NCBI GenBank assembly: GCA_029254215.1
Contig: JAQWYA010000102.1
Coordinates: 1-42,817, forward strand
Reading direction: 5' to 3'
Length of the DNA stretch: 42,817 nt
From: Pseudorhodobacter sp.
GTDB lineage: Bacteria; Pseudomonadota; Alphaproteobacteria; Rhodobacterales; Rhodobacteraceae
Numbering within the stretch: position 1 is the first letter of the stretch; each line of letters opens with the position of its first letter. Both the position numbers and the translations under genes were made by a program. Shown here piece after piece: positions 8,079-17,620 of the stretch. The notes below the pieces were generated by a model that ran no database searches, was not told the origin of the DNA, and saw only the letters and a program-made list of their open reading frames with translations.

Positions 8079-9248
8079 ATGTTGTCCATACTGAACCGCC
8101 TTGGCCAAAAGATCAGACGCAGCAGTTTGGTAGTGGCGGCGCTTGCCGTGGCAGCCTGCCAACCCGTGGCCTCTCGTGGCCCGTCCGTTGACACGTCAGC
8201 CCCGGTTCCGGTGGCCTTGTTGGTCCCCGGTGGGTCAGGCCAGGCGGGGGATGAAACCCTTGCCCTGTCGTTGCAGAACGCGGCCCGTATGGCAATCGCC
8301 GATCTGGGGGGCGTTCGGATCGACCTGCGGGTTTACAAAACCGGTGGGCAGCCCGGTCAGGCGCAGGCGATGGCCGTGCGCGCCGCCGATGAAGGCGCCA
8401 AGATCATCCTCGGCCCGGTCTTCGCGCAAGAGGCCAATGCCGTTGGGGTGGCTATGGCCAGCCGCGGCATCAACGTCCTGAGCTTTTCCAACAACACTGA
8501 CATCGCGGGCGGCAATGTTTTTGTTCTGGGGCCGACATTCCAGAACACAGCCGACCGCCTTGCCTCTTACGCCGCACAGCAGGGCAAGCGCAAAGTCCTG
8601 ATCGTGAACGACCGCAACCCGGCGGGTGAGATCGGTCGGAATGCGATTTCACGAGGGGTATCTTCGGCGGGCGGGACAGTTGTCGGAACGGCAAGCTATG
8701 AATTCTCGCAAAACGGGATCGTCCAGGCGACCCCGCAGATCGCCGCCCAGATCCGCAGCACCGGCGCCGATGCCCTGTTCATGACCGCCGACACGTCGGG
8801 CGCGCTGCCGCTTCTGACACAGATGCTGCGCGACAATCGGATCGACCCCTCTGTGGCCCAGTTCATCGGCTTGACCCGCTGGGACATCCCGGCAGCCACA
8901 TTGGCGCTTCCTTCGGTGCAGGGAGGTTGGTTTGCCTTGCCCGACCCGGCACCAAACCAGCAATATCAGGCGCGCTATCAAAGCACCTTCGGCTCTGCCC
9001 CGCACCCGATCTCGGGCCTTGCCTATGACGGGATCGCCGCAATCGGCGCTTTGATCAAGCAAGGCAACGCGAATGCGCTCAGCACCAGCGGGCTGACGCA
9101 AGGGTCTGGCTTTGTCGGCGTGAACGGCATCTTCCGGCTGCGCAGCGATGGCACAAACCAGCGCGGCCTTGCCGTGGCCGAGATCCGCAACTCCCAGTTG
9201 GTGATCATTGATCCAGCCCCCCGCAGCTTCGGCGGTGCCGGGTTCTGA
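8079..9248 (+). CDS. Penicillin-binding protein activator (LpoA-like lipoprotein)
   Basis: A 389-residue predicted lipoprotein. The N-terminal segment has positive charges (RLGQKIRRS), a hydrophobic stretch and the lipobox AVAAC, giving Cys near residue 25 after cleavage. The rest is a periplasmic-binding-protein type 1 fold (VALLVPGGSGQAGDETLALSLQNAARMAI; GAKIILGPVFAQEANAVG; ISGLAYDGIAAIGALI). This is the LppC/LpoA C-domain. E. coli LpoA (about 680 residues) also has an N-terminal TPR domain, which is absent here. It would sit in the outer membrane or periplasm; activation of a penicillin-binding protein is inferred from family and synteny with rsmI and yraN. Confidence 0.88.
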   Translation: MLSILNRLGQKIRRSSLVVAALAVAACQPVASRGPSVDTSAPVPVALLVPGGSGQAGDETLALSLQNAARMAIADLGGVRIDLRVYKTGGQPGQAQAMAVRAADEGAKIILGPVFAQEANAVGVAMASRGINVLSFSNNTDIAGGNVFVLGPTFQNTADRLASYAAQQGKRKVLIVNDRNPAGEIGRNAISRGVSSAGGTVVGTASYEFSQNGIVQATPQIAAQIRSTGADALFMTADTSGALPLLTQMLRDNRIDPSVAQFIGLTRWDIPAATLALPSVQGGWFALPDPAPNQQYQARYQSTFGSAPHPISGLAYDGIAAIGALIKQGNANALSTSGLTQGSGFVGVNGIFRLRSDGTNQRGLAVAEIRNSQLVIIDPAPRSFGGAGF

Positions 9249-9283
9249 CCCGGCAGCTTGCCCTCTTTTGAACGGCCCCCGAC

Positions 9284-12112
9284 ATGCCTGACCTCGTGGT
9301 ACCCGCGTCCGCCGTCACACCGACGGCACCGGCCCCTTTCATGAACCTGCCCGACGTGACCACAGATGATCTTCTGGTTTCGCCTGCCGATTTGTTCGAC
9401 GGTCCCGGCCTGCTTGCCTCCATCAAGGCCCAGATCGCGCACGCGGAACGCCCCGATGCCCGCGAGACCCGAGCCGTCGCCGTGCGCCAGATTGCGGCGG
9501 CGCGGCAAGCGGCCAACGCCAAGCTGGAAGAGGGGTTTCGCCTTGCCCCCCGCAAAGCGCGGGAACTGATCCGCGCGCAGGCCTGGCTAACGGATCGGAT
9601 CGTGGAAACCGTGCTGGCTGTCGCGTCCGATCTGTTGCACCCCTTGCCCAATCCAACCACCTCCGAGCAGATCTGCGTGGTGGCGGTCGGCGGCTATGGC
9701 CGGGCCGAGATGGCGCCCTTTTCCGACGTGGACCTCTTGTTTCTGACCCCCTACAAGGTGACCCCTTGGGCGGAATCGGTCGTCGAATCGATGCTTTATA
9801 TCCTGTGGGACCTGAAGCTGAAGGTCGGTCATTCGACCCGCACCGCAAAGGACTGCCTGCGCCTTGCCCGCGAAGACATCACCATTCGCACCGCCCTTCT
9901 GGAACGACGCTTCATCGCGGGCGAGGAAAGCCTTGCCAAGGATTTGCGCAACAAGCTCTGGTCGGAACTGTTTCGCAAAACAGGCCCTGAATTCATCGAG
10001 GCCAAGCTGGCCGAGCGTGCGGACCGCCACAAACGTCAGGGCGGGCAACGCTATGTGCTGGAGCCGAACGTCAAGGAAGGGAAAGGCGGGCTGCGCGATC
10101 TTCAAACGCTCTACTGGATCGGGAAATACCTGCATGAGGTGCAATCGGCTTCCGGCCTTGTCGCGGCGGGGTTGCTGACAAAGGACGAATACGAAACCTT
10201 CGCACGTGCCGAGAATTTCCTTTGGACTGTGCGCTGCCACCTGCATTACATCACGGCCCGCGCGATGGATCAGCTGACCTTCGATCTTCAGGTCGAGGTT
10301 GCAACCCGGATGGGTTATACCGACACCTCGGGCCGTCGTGCCGTCGAAATCTTCATGCAGCATTACTTTCGCCATGCAACGCGTGTGGGCGAGTTGACGC
10401 GCATCTTCCTGACCCAGCTTGAAGCGCGCCATGCCAAAAGCGAACCCGCCCTGATCGGGTTTTTCCGCCGCCGCAAGAAGCTCAAGCATGGGATGGTGGA
10501 GGTTCAGGGGCGGATCGATTTTGCCCCCGGTGTCAATCTCAAGTCAGAACCGCTCAGCCTGCTGCGGATCTTCGAGGAAGGGTTGCGCACGGGGATGCTG
10601 TTGCACCCGGCAGCGATGCGCCTGATTGCTGCCAACCTGTCCCTGATCGACGACAAGATGCGCGGCGATAAAGAGGCAATCCGCATTTTCCTTGATCTCT
10701 TGCTGCGCCACGGCAACCCCGAACGCGCCTTGCGGCGGATGAATGAACTGGGCGTCTTGTCGGCTTTCATCCCCGAATTCGAAGCGATCGTGGCGATGAT
10801 GCAGTTCAACCTTTACCACCATTACACGGTGGATGAGCATACGATCCAATGCATCTCGACCCTCGCGCAGATCGAGCGGGGGGAATTGGTCGAGGAACTG
10901 CCGGTCGCCTCGGGCATCCTCAAGGAAGGGGTGAACCGCAAGGTCTTGTTCGTGGCCTTGCTGCTGCATGACATCGGTAAGGGACGGCCCGAAGACCACT
11001 CGATCCTTGGCGCGCAGATCGCGCGGCGCGTGGCGCCCCGGCTGGGCCTGAATGCCGAGGAATGCGACACCGTGGAATGGCTGGTGCGCTATCACCTGCT
11101 GATGTCCGACATGGCCCAAAAACGCGACCTGTCCGACCCGCGCACCTTGCGGGACTTTGCCAAGCTCGTGAAAACCCGCAAGCGGCTGGACCTTCTGTGT
11201 GTCCTGACCGTCTGCGATATTCGCGGCGTTGGCCCCGGCACGTGGAACAACTGGAAAGCCATGCTTTTGCGGCAGCTTTACCGCGAAACCGCTGCAGCAC
11301 TTGAGGGCGGGCTGGAAACGCTCAACCGAGAAAACCGCGCCGATGCCGCGAAAAAGCTGCTGCGTGAGCGGCTCAAGGATTGGGACGCCAAAGAGATCCG
11401 CGCCGAAACGGCACGCCATTACCCGCCCTATTGGCAGGGTCTGGCCACCGAGACGCAGGTGGTCTTTGCCAATCTGCTGCGCGACATCAAAGACACCGAA
11501 ATCCGCATTGATCTTCACCCCGATTCCGACCGTGACGCCACGCGCGCGGCCTTTGCGCTTGCCGATCACCCCGGCATCTTTTCGCGGCTGGCAGGGGCCT
11601 TGGCGCTGGTCGGGGCCAATGTGGTCGATGCGCGGACCTATACCTCCAAGGATGGCTATGCCACGGCGGTTTTCTGGATTCAGGATGCCGAGGGCAGCCC
11701 CTATGAGGCAAGCCGCCTGCCCCGCCTGCGCAGCATGATCGGAAAGATCCTTGGCGGCGAGGTTCTGGCCCGCGAGGCTCTGAAGGACCGCGATAAGGTG
11801 AAAAAGCGCGAGCGCGAGTTCCGCTTTCCCACCCATATCATTTTCGACAACGAAGGCTCCGAGATTTACACCATCATCGAGGTGGACACCCGCGACCGCC
11901 CCGGCCTTCTGTATGATCTGACCCGCACGCTGGCCGCCAATAACATCTATATTGCCAGCGCCGTGATCGCGACATTCGGCGCACAGGTTGTGGACAGCTT
12001 TTACGTCAAGGACATGTTCGGCCTCAAGCTGCACACCAAATCCAAACAGGAAGCGTTGGAGAAACGCTTGCGGCAAGCGATTGTCGACGGTGCTGAAAGA
12101 GCAAAACTATGA
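9284..12112 (+). CDS. glnD: [Protein-PII] uridylyltransferase / uridylyl-removing enzyme
   Basis: A 942-residue bifunctional nitrogen sensor that uridylylates PII when glutamine is low and removes UMP when it is high. Domains in order: nucleotidyltransferase with GGYGRAEMAPFSDVDLLFL near residue 130; a GlnE-like helper domain (KEGKGGLRDLQTLYW); an HD hydrolase with HDIGKGRPEDHS near residue 565; and two C-terminal ACT domains, starting near residue 745 (ADHPGIFSRLAGALALVGANVVDARTY) and 865 (DTRDRPGLLYDLTRTLAANNIYI). All key motifs are intact and the length is usual. The stop overlaps the murJ ATG (ATGA). It is probably transcribed alone or with the lipoprotein gene 35 bases upstream. Confidence 0.98.
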   Translation: MPDLVVPASAVTPTAPAPFMNLPDVTTDDLLVSPADLFDGPGLLASIKAQIAHAERPDARETRAVAVRQIAAARQAANAKLEEGFRLAPRKARELIRAQAWLTDRIVETVLAVASDLLHPLPNPTTSEQICVVAVGGYGRAEMAPFSDVDLLFLTPYKVTPWAESVVESMLYILWDLKLKVGHSTRTAKDCLRLAREDITIRTALLERRFIAGEESLAKDLRNKLWSELFRKTGPEFIEAKLAERADRHKRQGGQRYVLEPNVKEGKGGLRDLQTLYWIGKYLHEVQSASGLVAAGLLTKDEYETFARAENFLWTVRCHLHYITARAMDQLTFDLQVEVATRMGYTDTSGRRAVEIFMQHYFRHATRVGELTRIFLTQLEARHAKSEPALIGFFRRRKKLKHGMVEVQGRIDFAPGVNLKSEPLSLLRIFEEGLRTGMLLHPAAMRLIAANLSLIDDKMRGDKEAIRIFLDLLLRHGNPERALRRMNELGVLSAFIPEFEAIVAMMQFNLYHHYTVDEHTIQCISTLAQIERGELVEELPVASGILKEGVNRKVLFVALLLHDIGKGRPEDHSILGAQIARRVAPRLGLNAEECDTVEWLVRYHLLMSDMAQKRDLSDPRTLRDFAKLVKTRKRLDLLCVLTVCDIRGVGPGTWNNWKAMLLRQLYRETAAALEGGLETLNRENRADAAKKLLRERLKDWDAKEIRAETARHYPPYWQGLATETQVVFANLLRDIKDTEIRIDLHPDSDRDATRAAFALADHPGIFSRLAGALALVGANVVDARTYTSKDGYATAVFWIQDAEGSPYEASRLPRLRSMIGKILGGEVLAREALKDRDKVKKREREFRFPTHIIFDNEGSEIYTIIEVDTRDRPGLLYDLTRTLAANNIYIASAVIATFGAQVVDSFYVKDMFGLKLHTKSKQEALEKRLRQAIVDGAERAKL

Positions 12113-13659
12113 AACCCATCCGCCTCGTCCGGGGCTTTCTGACGGTGGGCCTGTGGACGCTGGTCAGCCGTGGTGTGGGCTTTGCCCGTGACATCATGAT
12201 GGCCGCCTATCTTGGCTCCGGCCCTGTGGCCGAGGCTTTTCTGATCGCTTTCTCCCTGCCGAACATGTTTCGCCGCTTCTTCGCGGAAGGGGCGTTCAAC
12301 ATGGCCTTTGTGCCCCTTTTCGCCAAGAAGATGGAGGCGGGCGAAGATGCAAAGGGCTTTGCCAATGATGCTTTCAGCGCGCTTACGGCGGTCTTGCTGG
12401 TCTTTGTGATCCTTGGGTCTTTCGCGATGCCTTGGCTGGTTTGGGCCATGGCCTCGGGCTTTGCCGGGGATGAGAGGTTCGATCTGGCGGTTCTGTTTGG
12501 TCAGATTTCGTTTTCCTACATCCTGTTCATCTCGCTTGTGGCGCTGCTGTCGGGCATCTTGAACACGTTGGGGCGGTTTACCGAGGCGTCTTTCGTGCCC
12601 GTCCTTCTGAACCTGATGTTCATCGCGGCGATGCTTCTGGCCGACCGGCTGGGCTGGGATATGGGCCTGACGCTGGCATGGACGGTTCCGGCCACGGGCA
12701 TCGTGCAATTCGCCTTTACATGGTTCTGGGCCCGGCAGGCGGGGTTTGGCCTGCGCCTGTCGCGCCCGAAGTTCACGCCAGAACTGCGCCATCTGGCCGC
12801 CGTTGCCGCCCCTGCCGTGCTGGCGGGCGGGGTCGTACAAATCAACCTTCTGGTGGGTCGTCAGGTCGCCAGTTTTACCGAGGGCGCCGTGGCGTGGCTG
12901 TCCTATGCGGACCGGCTGTATCAACTGCCCCTCGGGGTGGTGGGCATTGCCATCGGCACGGTCTTGCTGCCCGATCTCAGCCGGCGTCTGCGCAGCGGGG
13001 ACGAGGTGGGCGGGCGCGACAGCTTTAACCGAGGCTGCGAATTCGCGCTGGCACTGACGGTGCCTGCTGCGGTGGCTCTGGTCGTGATTGCGGTGCCGCT
13101 GATCTCGGTCTTGTTCGAACGTGGGGCATTTTCCGCGCAAGACAGCACCCAAACCGCGCTGGCGCTGGCGATCTATGGGGTCGGTCTGCCTGCCTTTGTG
13201 CTGCAAAAAGTGCTGCAACCCTTGTATTATGCCCGCGAAGACACCCGCCGCCCGTTTCAATTCGCCTTGGTGGCGATGGCCGTAAATGCAGGCGTGGCAA
13301 TCGGGTTGATGCCGTTCATCGGCTTTGGCGCGGCGGCACTTGCCACGACGCTGGCGGGCTGGGTCATGGTCTGGCAATTGTGGCGCGGCGTTCGGGGGAT
13401 GGGCGATGCGGCACGGATCGACGCCCGCCTGCGCCACCGCCTGCCCCGGATAGCGCTTGCCTCCGGGATCATGGGCGGGGTGCTGTGGCTGTTGGCGCAA
13501 GCCTTGGGGCCGATGTTGATGACCCCCGGCCTGCGCTATGGCGCGCTGGCTGTGCTGGTCGTCAGCGGAATCCTGACCTATTTCGGCTCGGGCGGGCTGA
13601 TCGGCGCGTTTCGGATGGCGGATTTCGGCAGTGCCCTGCGGCGGCGCAAGAAAGACTAG
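12109..13659 (+). CDS. murJ: Lipid II flippase MurJ
   Basis: A 516-residue polytopic membrane protein of the MOP superfamily that moves lipid II across the inner membrane for peptidoglycan synthesis. The signature SLPNMFRRFFAEGAFNMAFVPLF lies near residue 50, and the essential-residue region LYQLPLGVVGIAIGTVLLPDLSRR near 270. About 14 hydrophobic segments are visible. The start overlaps the glnD stop by four bases, a known glnD-murJ arrangement in alphaproteobacteria. The stop codon shares the tetramer CTAG with the stop of the convergent rhomboid gene. Confidence 0.97.
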   Translation: MKPIRLVRGFLTVGLWTLVSRGVGFARDIMMAAYLGSGPVAEAFLIAFSLPNMFRRFFAEGAFNMAFVPLFAKKMEAGEDAKGFANDAFSALTAVLLVFVILGSFAMPWLVWAMASGFAGDERFDLAVLFGQISFSYILFISLVALLSGILNTLGRFTEASFVPVLLNLMFIAAMLLADRLGWDMGLTLAWTVPATGIVQFAFTWFWARQAGFGLRLSRPKFTPELRHLAAVAAPAVLAGGVVQINLLVGRQVASFTEGAVAWLSYADRLYQLPLGVVGIAIGTVLLPDLSRRLRSGDEVGGRDSFNRGCEFALALTVPAAVALVVIAVPLISVLFERGAFSAQDSTQTALALAIYGVGLPAFVLQKVLQPLYYAREDTRRPFQFALVAMAVNAGVAIGLMPFIGFGAAALATTLAGWVMVWQLWRGVRGMGDAARIDARLRHRLPRIALASGIMGGVLWLLAQALGPMLMTPGLRYGALAVLVVSGILTYFGSGGLIGAFRMADFGSALRRRKKD

Positions 13660-14345
13660 CGGCGTTCGCGGATCTTTTCGCGCACCCGCACCCAGCCGCC
13701 GGGGCTGACCACGAAGGACAACAGGAACCCGGCGGCAAAGCCCGAAAGCTCGGCCACCCAATCCCAGCCACCGCCGAACAACAGCCCGAACAACAACTGG
13801 ATCCCCATCAGAAAACCGATGAGTGAGAAGGCCCGGTATTGATTGGCCCCAGTCGCCCCCAGATTGGTCCAAAGCAGAAAGGTGAAAGCGCCAATCAGCC
13901 CGTAGACCGCCGGATAGCCCCCAATCAGCGGCGCATGGATCATCGGCAGCGCAGTATAGGCCGCAGCCCCCGCAACCGCCGCGCCGAAAAACACCGCAAG
14001 CACGGCCCACCAGCGAAACACCTCTCCCACCATTTTGCCCAGCGCCAGAAGGAAAACGATCACAAACACAGCATGGGTCAGGTTCAGATGCACCAGCGGA
14101 TAGCTGACCAGCCGCAGGACGTTCTGGGGCGCATAATTGCTTGTTTCGATCATCGCGCGCATCAGGTCGGGCGAGAAGGCAAAGCGCTCCATCGCCTGCA
14201 ACCGCCACCCCACGCCCTGCGCGCCCCCCAGAAGGCCCCGCCCGGCAAGCCCGACGACCAGCTCCATCGCGATGATCGGCAGCGCCAGCACCCAGACGAT
14301 CATCGGCAAGGGGTTCAGCGGGGCCGCGTTGTGATCTTGGTGCAT
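13656..14345 (-). CDS. Rhomboid-family membrane protein, catalytic residues missing
   Basis: From the ATG at 14345 (229 residues, GAGGAAAG about 8-10 bases upstream) this is a six-span rhomboid-fold protein. The ORF-track start at 14396 is a TTG with poorer support. The TM2 motif is present ([13 protein letters not shown]). Where active rhomboids have GxSG before TM4, this protein has [11 protein letters not shown], placing Tyr (about residue 144) at the Ser and Pro at the next Gly. In TM6 the usual His before GG/SG is Glu ([10 protein letters not shown], about residue 199). Both members of the Ser-His dyad are therefore gone and peptidase activity is not expected. It is divergent from trpS (94 bases) and convergent with murJ. 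Confidence 0.85.
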   Translation of the reverse strand: MHQDHNAAPLNPLPMIVWVLALPIIAMELVVGLAGRGLLGGAQGVGWRLQAMERFAFSPDLMRAMIETSNYAPQNVLRLVSYPLVHLNLTHAVFVIVFLLALGKMVGEVFRWWAVLAVFFGAAVAGAAAYTALPMIHAPLIGGYPAVYGLIGAFTFLLWTNLGATGANQYRAFSLIGFLMGIQLLFGLLFGGGWDWVAELSGFAAGFLLSFVVSPGGWVRVREKIRERR

Positions 14346-14439
14346 CCTTGCTCTTTCCTCTGGATCGGGCAGTTCATTGACGCCCCTTTCCCACAAGGGT
14401 AAGCGAGGGACGCAGCAGTTTCCAGATGGAGTTATTGAT

Positions 14440-15483
14440 ATGGCCGAGCCGGTCCAAACGCCTCAGGCTTTCGCCCCCCGCATCTTTTCGGGCATCCAGC
14501 CCTCGGGTGGATTGACGCTGGGCAATTATCTGGGCGCGCTCAAGCGCTTTGTGCAAAAGCAGGACGAGGGGATCGAAACTGTCTATTGCCTTGTGGACAT
14601 GCACGCGATCACCGTCTGGCAAGACCCGGCCCGCCTGCGCCAGCAAACGCGCGAGGCGGCGGCCGGTTTCATCGCGGCCGGGATCGACCCTGCGCGCTCT
14701 ATCCTGTTCAACCAAAGTCAGGTGTCGGCCCATGTCGAGCTGGCATGGATCTTCAACACCGTGGCCCGTATGGGCTGGATGAGCCGGATGACCCAGTTCA
14801 AGGACAAGGCTGGCAAGAATTCCGAGAATGTTTCCTTGGGTCTGTTCGCCTATCCGGCGCTGATGGCCGCCGACATTCTAGCCTATAAGGCAACCCATGT
14901 TCCGGTTGGCGAAGACCAGAAACAGCATATCGAGTTGACGCGCGACATCGCCGCAAAGTTCAACAACGACTATGGCGTGAATTTCTTTCCCATCACCGAG
15001 CCGGTGATCGAAGGGGCGGCGACCCGCGTCATGTCCCTGCGCGATGGCACCAAGAAGATGTCGAAATCCGACCCGTCGGACCAAAGCCGCATCAACCTGA
15101 CCGATGACGCCGACACGATCTCTAAGAAGATCCGCAAGGCCAAGACCGACCCGGAGCCGCTGCCCGAAACGGTTGACGGTCTGGCAGACCGCCCGGATGC
15201 GCGCAATCTGGTCAATATCTACGCAGCCCTTGCGGATATGACCCCCGCGCAAGTGATCGCCGAATATGCGGGCGCGCAGTTTGGCACCTTCAAGCCCGCG
15301 CTTGCCGATCTTGCTGTCGCAAAAATGTCCCCCATTACGACGGAAATGACCCGTCTGATGCAGGACGAGGCCGAGATTGACCGCATTCTGGCCAAAGGGG
15401 CCGAGCGCGCAGACGCCATCGCCCGGCCCATCGTCGATGAGGTTTACGACATCATCGGCATGATCCGGTCCCGCTATCGCTGA
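14440..15483 (+). CDS. trpS: Tryptophan--tRNA ligase
   Basis: A 347-residue class I aminoacyl-tRNA synthetase that charges tRNA-Trp. The HIGH-equivalent motif sits in [18 protein letters not shown] near residue 30, and the KMSKS loop in [11 protein letters not shown] near residue 210. [18 protein letters not shown] and the C-terminal helical domain are typical. The start at 14440 ([18 protein letters not shown]) gives normal length; the upstream in-frame ATG at 14377 overlaps the rhomboid gene's upstream region and is less likely. A strong intrinsic terminator follows three bases after the stop. Confidence 0.97.
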   Translation: MAEPVQTPQAFAPRIFSGIQPSGGLTLGNYLGALKRFVQKQDEGIETVYCLVDMHAITVWQDPARLRQQTREAAAGFIAAGIDPARSILFNQSQVSAHVELAWIFNTVARMGWMSRMTQFKDKAGKNSENVSLGLFAYPALMAADILAYKATHVPVGEDQKQHIELTRDIAAKFNNDYGVNFFPITEPVIEGAATRVMSLRDGTKKMSKSDPSDQSRINLTDDADTISKKIRKAKTDPEPLPETVDGLADRPDARNLVNIYAALADMTPAQVIAEYAGAQFGTFKPALADLAVAKMSPITTEMTRLMQDEAEIDRILAKGAERADAIARPIVDEVYDIIGMIRSRYR

Positions 15484-15485
15484 CA

Positions 15486-15510
15486 GGGTGGGGCCTCGGC
15501 CCCGCCCTTT
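15486..15510 (+). terminator. Intrinsic terminator of trpS
   Basis: GGGTGGGGC and GCCCCGCCC form a 9-base stem (one T-G wobble) closed by loop CTCG and followed by TTT then a C-rich run. It begins two bases after the trpS stop. The stem is very stable; the U-tract is short. Confidence 0.65.
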
Positions 15511-15629
15511 CCCCCCTATCCGCGCGCTTGCCCTGTCTCCGATTCCCGCACCGTTTCTGTGCGCGCTGGTGCCTATGCTTTGGGTAAAGCAGCCCCTATT
15601 CTGTCCTCAGCAACTCAACGGAGGCGCAG

Positions 15630-16115
15630 ATGACTTCCCCCCTTCCGCCCGAAACCCGCATCGGGCATGTGCATTTGAAAACCGCGGACCTTGATCGGGC
15701 CATCGGCTTTTATGCGGGCGTCCTCGGATTCTCGGTGGTCCAGAATTACGGAGAGCGGGCGGCCTTTCTGGCGGCGGGCGATTATCACCACCATATCGGC
15801 CTGAACACTTGGGAAAGCCTTGGCGGGCCGCCCCCTGCCCCCGGCACCACCGGGCTCTATCACACTGCTTTTCTGTTTCCTGACCGCGCCAGCCTTGGGG
15901 CAGCGATCAAGCGGGTGATGGCGGCAGGGATCGCGCTGGATGGGGCCGCCGATCATGGCGTCTCAGAGGCTGTTTACCTGCAAGACCCCGATGGCAACGG
16001 CGTGGAACTTTACCGCGACAAGCCGCAAGCCGACTGGCCGCGCGATGCATCGGGCAAGCTGAAAATGGTCAATGCGCCGCTGAATGTCGCGGCCTTGATC
16101 GCCGAGGCGGGCTAG
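15630..16115 (+). CDS. VOC-family (glyoxalase/dioxygenase fold) metalloprotein
   Basis: A 161-residue protein with the vicinal-oxygen-chelate fold. The first beta-alpha-beta-beta-beta unit reads GHVHLKTADLDRAIGFYAGVLGFSVV, the second YHTAFLFPDRASLGAAIKRVMAAG through AVYLQDPDGNGVELYRDKP. Metal ligands are probably the His in GHVHL, the His in LYHTAF and the Glu in NGVELY. The arrangement resembles CatE-like catechol-2,3-dioxygenase relatives; the substrate cannot be told. GGAGG lies six bases before the ATG. It is flanked by the trpS terminator and an Hsp70-like gene, so its context gives no pathway. Confidence 0.85.
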   Translation: MTSPLPPETRIGHVHLKTADLDRAIGFYAGVLGFSVVQNYGERAAFLAAGDYHHHIGLNTWESLGGPPPAPGTTGLYHTAFLFPDRASLGAAIKRVMAAGIALDGAADHGVSEAVYLQDPDGNGVELYRDKPQADWPRDASGKLKMVNAPLNVAALIAEAG

Positions 16116-16202
16116 CCACCCTTTACAGACCTGCGCAAACCCCGTATCGCCCCCGGTCTTGTGACCGTCGCGGTTTCAAACAGGGCTTGGGGGGCAGAAA
16201 CG

Positions 16203-17462
16203 ATGGGTTTTGATATTCAGGCCTGCGGGATCGACTTTGGCACGTCGAATTCCACCCTCGCCGTGCCGACCCCGACCGGGGCCGCGCTGATCCCGCTGGA
16301 GGGAACCTCCCCCACCCTGCCCTCAGCCGTGTTCTGGGACGCCGACGGCCTGCCGCCGCGCTTTGGCCGCGACGCAATTGCGGCCTATACCAGCGGCGAG
16401 GATGGGCGCCTGATGCGCGGCCTCAAAAGCACGCTGGGATCACCGCTGATCCATGAGAAAACCCGCGTCGGCAACCGCGCTTTGGCTTTCACCGACATTC
16501 TGGGCAGCTTTTTCAGCCATCTGCGCCGCAAGCTGGAGGCAAAGGCCCCCGGTGTCACCCGCGCCGTTCTGGGCCGCCCGGTGCATTTCGTCGATGATGA
16601 CCCGGAAGGGGATCAGGCCGCGCAGGATGTCCTCGAATCCATCGCCCGCGCGCAGGGCTTCACCGAAATCGCCTTTCAGTTTGAACCCATTGCGGCGGCG
16701 CTGGAATATGAAACCCGCGTGACGGGCGAGGATCTGGTGCTGATCGTCGATATCGGGGGCGGCACCTCGGATTTCTCGGTTTGCAGGGTCTCGCCCGATC
16801 TTGCCAACAAAGCCGACCGCAGCGCTGATATCCTTGGCAATCACGGCATTCGCGTAGGCGGCACCGATTTTGACCGGCTTCTGAGCCTGTCTGACGTGAT
16901 GCCCTTGCTGGGCCTTGGCAGCCTGATCAACCATGGCAAGACGCCGATGCCGCTGCACTACTACCATGACCTGGCCACCTGGCACCGGATCAACGCGCTT
17001 TACGCCTCGCGCGTGCTGACCGATTTGCGCCAGATCCGGTATGAGGCCGCCCGCCCCGATCTGATCGACCGCTTGATGCGGGTGATTGAGGAGCGGCACG
17101 GACATTCTTTGCTGATCGCGGTGGAAGATTGTAAAATCGCCCTCTCCAGTGCCGAGACGGCCTTGATCCACCTTGCGGCCTTTACCGGCGGGGCCGATGC
17201 CACAGCGACCCGCGCCCGGTTTGAAGAGGCCGTGGCAAAGCCGATGGACCGGATCGGGGCTGCCATTGCCGAGGTGTTGTCGCAGGCCAGATTGCGCCCG
17301 GATCAGATCGGCACGGTCTTTACCACGGGCGGATCGTCGAGCTTGCCAGTGTTGCAGGCCTGCGTCGCGAAGGCCCTTCCGGGCATTCCGATTGCCACGG
17401 GGGATCTTTTGGGCAGCGTCGGCAGCGGTCTGGCGCTGGATGCCCGCCGCCGTTTTGCCTGA
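16203..17462 (+). CDS. Hsp70-family protein, YegD-like (ATPase domain only)
   Basis: A 419-residue actin/Hsp70-fold ATPase. Phosphate-1 motif GIDFGTSNSTLAV lies near residue 10, phosphate-2 VDIGGGTSDFSVC near residue 185, and the adenosine motif TTGGSSSLPVLQ near residue 385. It ends right after the nucleotide-binding domain and has no DnaK-type substrate-binding domain or C-terminal lid. Size and composition match E. coli YegD, an uncharacterised putative chaperone. The start at 16203 has GGGGGG nine bases upstream; the longer ORF (16161) adds an unlikely leader. No DnaJ or GrpE gene is near. Confidence 0.88.
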   Translation: MGFDIQACGIDFGTSNSTLAVPTPTGAALIPLEGTSPTLPSAVFWDADGLPPRFGRDAIAAYTSGEDGRLMRGLKSTLGSPLIHEKTRVGNRALAFTDILGSFFSHLRRKLEAKAPGVTRAVLGRPVHFVDDDPEGDQAAQDVLESIARAQGFTEIAFQFEPIAAALEYETRVTGEDLVLIVDIGGGTSDFSVCRVSPDLANKADRSADILGNHGIRVGGTDFDRLLSLSDVMPLLGLGSLINHGKTPMPLHYYHDLATWHRINALYASRVLTDLRQIRYEAARPDLIDRLMRVIEERHGHSLLIAVEDCKIALSSAETALIHLAAFTGGADATATRARFEEAVAKPMDRIGAAIAEVLSQARLRPDQIGTVFTTGGSSSLPVLQACVAKALPGIPIATGDLLGSVGSGLALDARRRFA

Positions 17463-17620
17463 CCGTCGTTCTACCTGACAGCGGTTGAGCCGGACAGCCG
17501 GTTTACCCGACAACCCCACCAAATGGATCCACCATCTGGACCCTTCGGTGCAGGAGTGGTTAACTCCCCCCAATCCTGCACTGCCCGGCGTCCGCCCGGC
17601 GAAAACCTATCGGGGGCCTC

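Noticed and set aside
10544-12076. 510-residue minus-strand ORF
   Set aside because: Antisense to glnD, whose HD and ACT domains are intact.
12001-14208. 735-residue minus-strand ORF
   Set aside because: Antisense to murJ, His/Gln/Arg-rich with no domain motif; a shadow of high-GC coding DNA.
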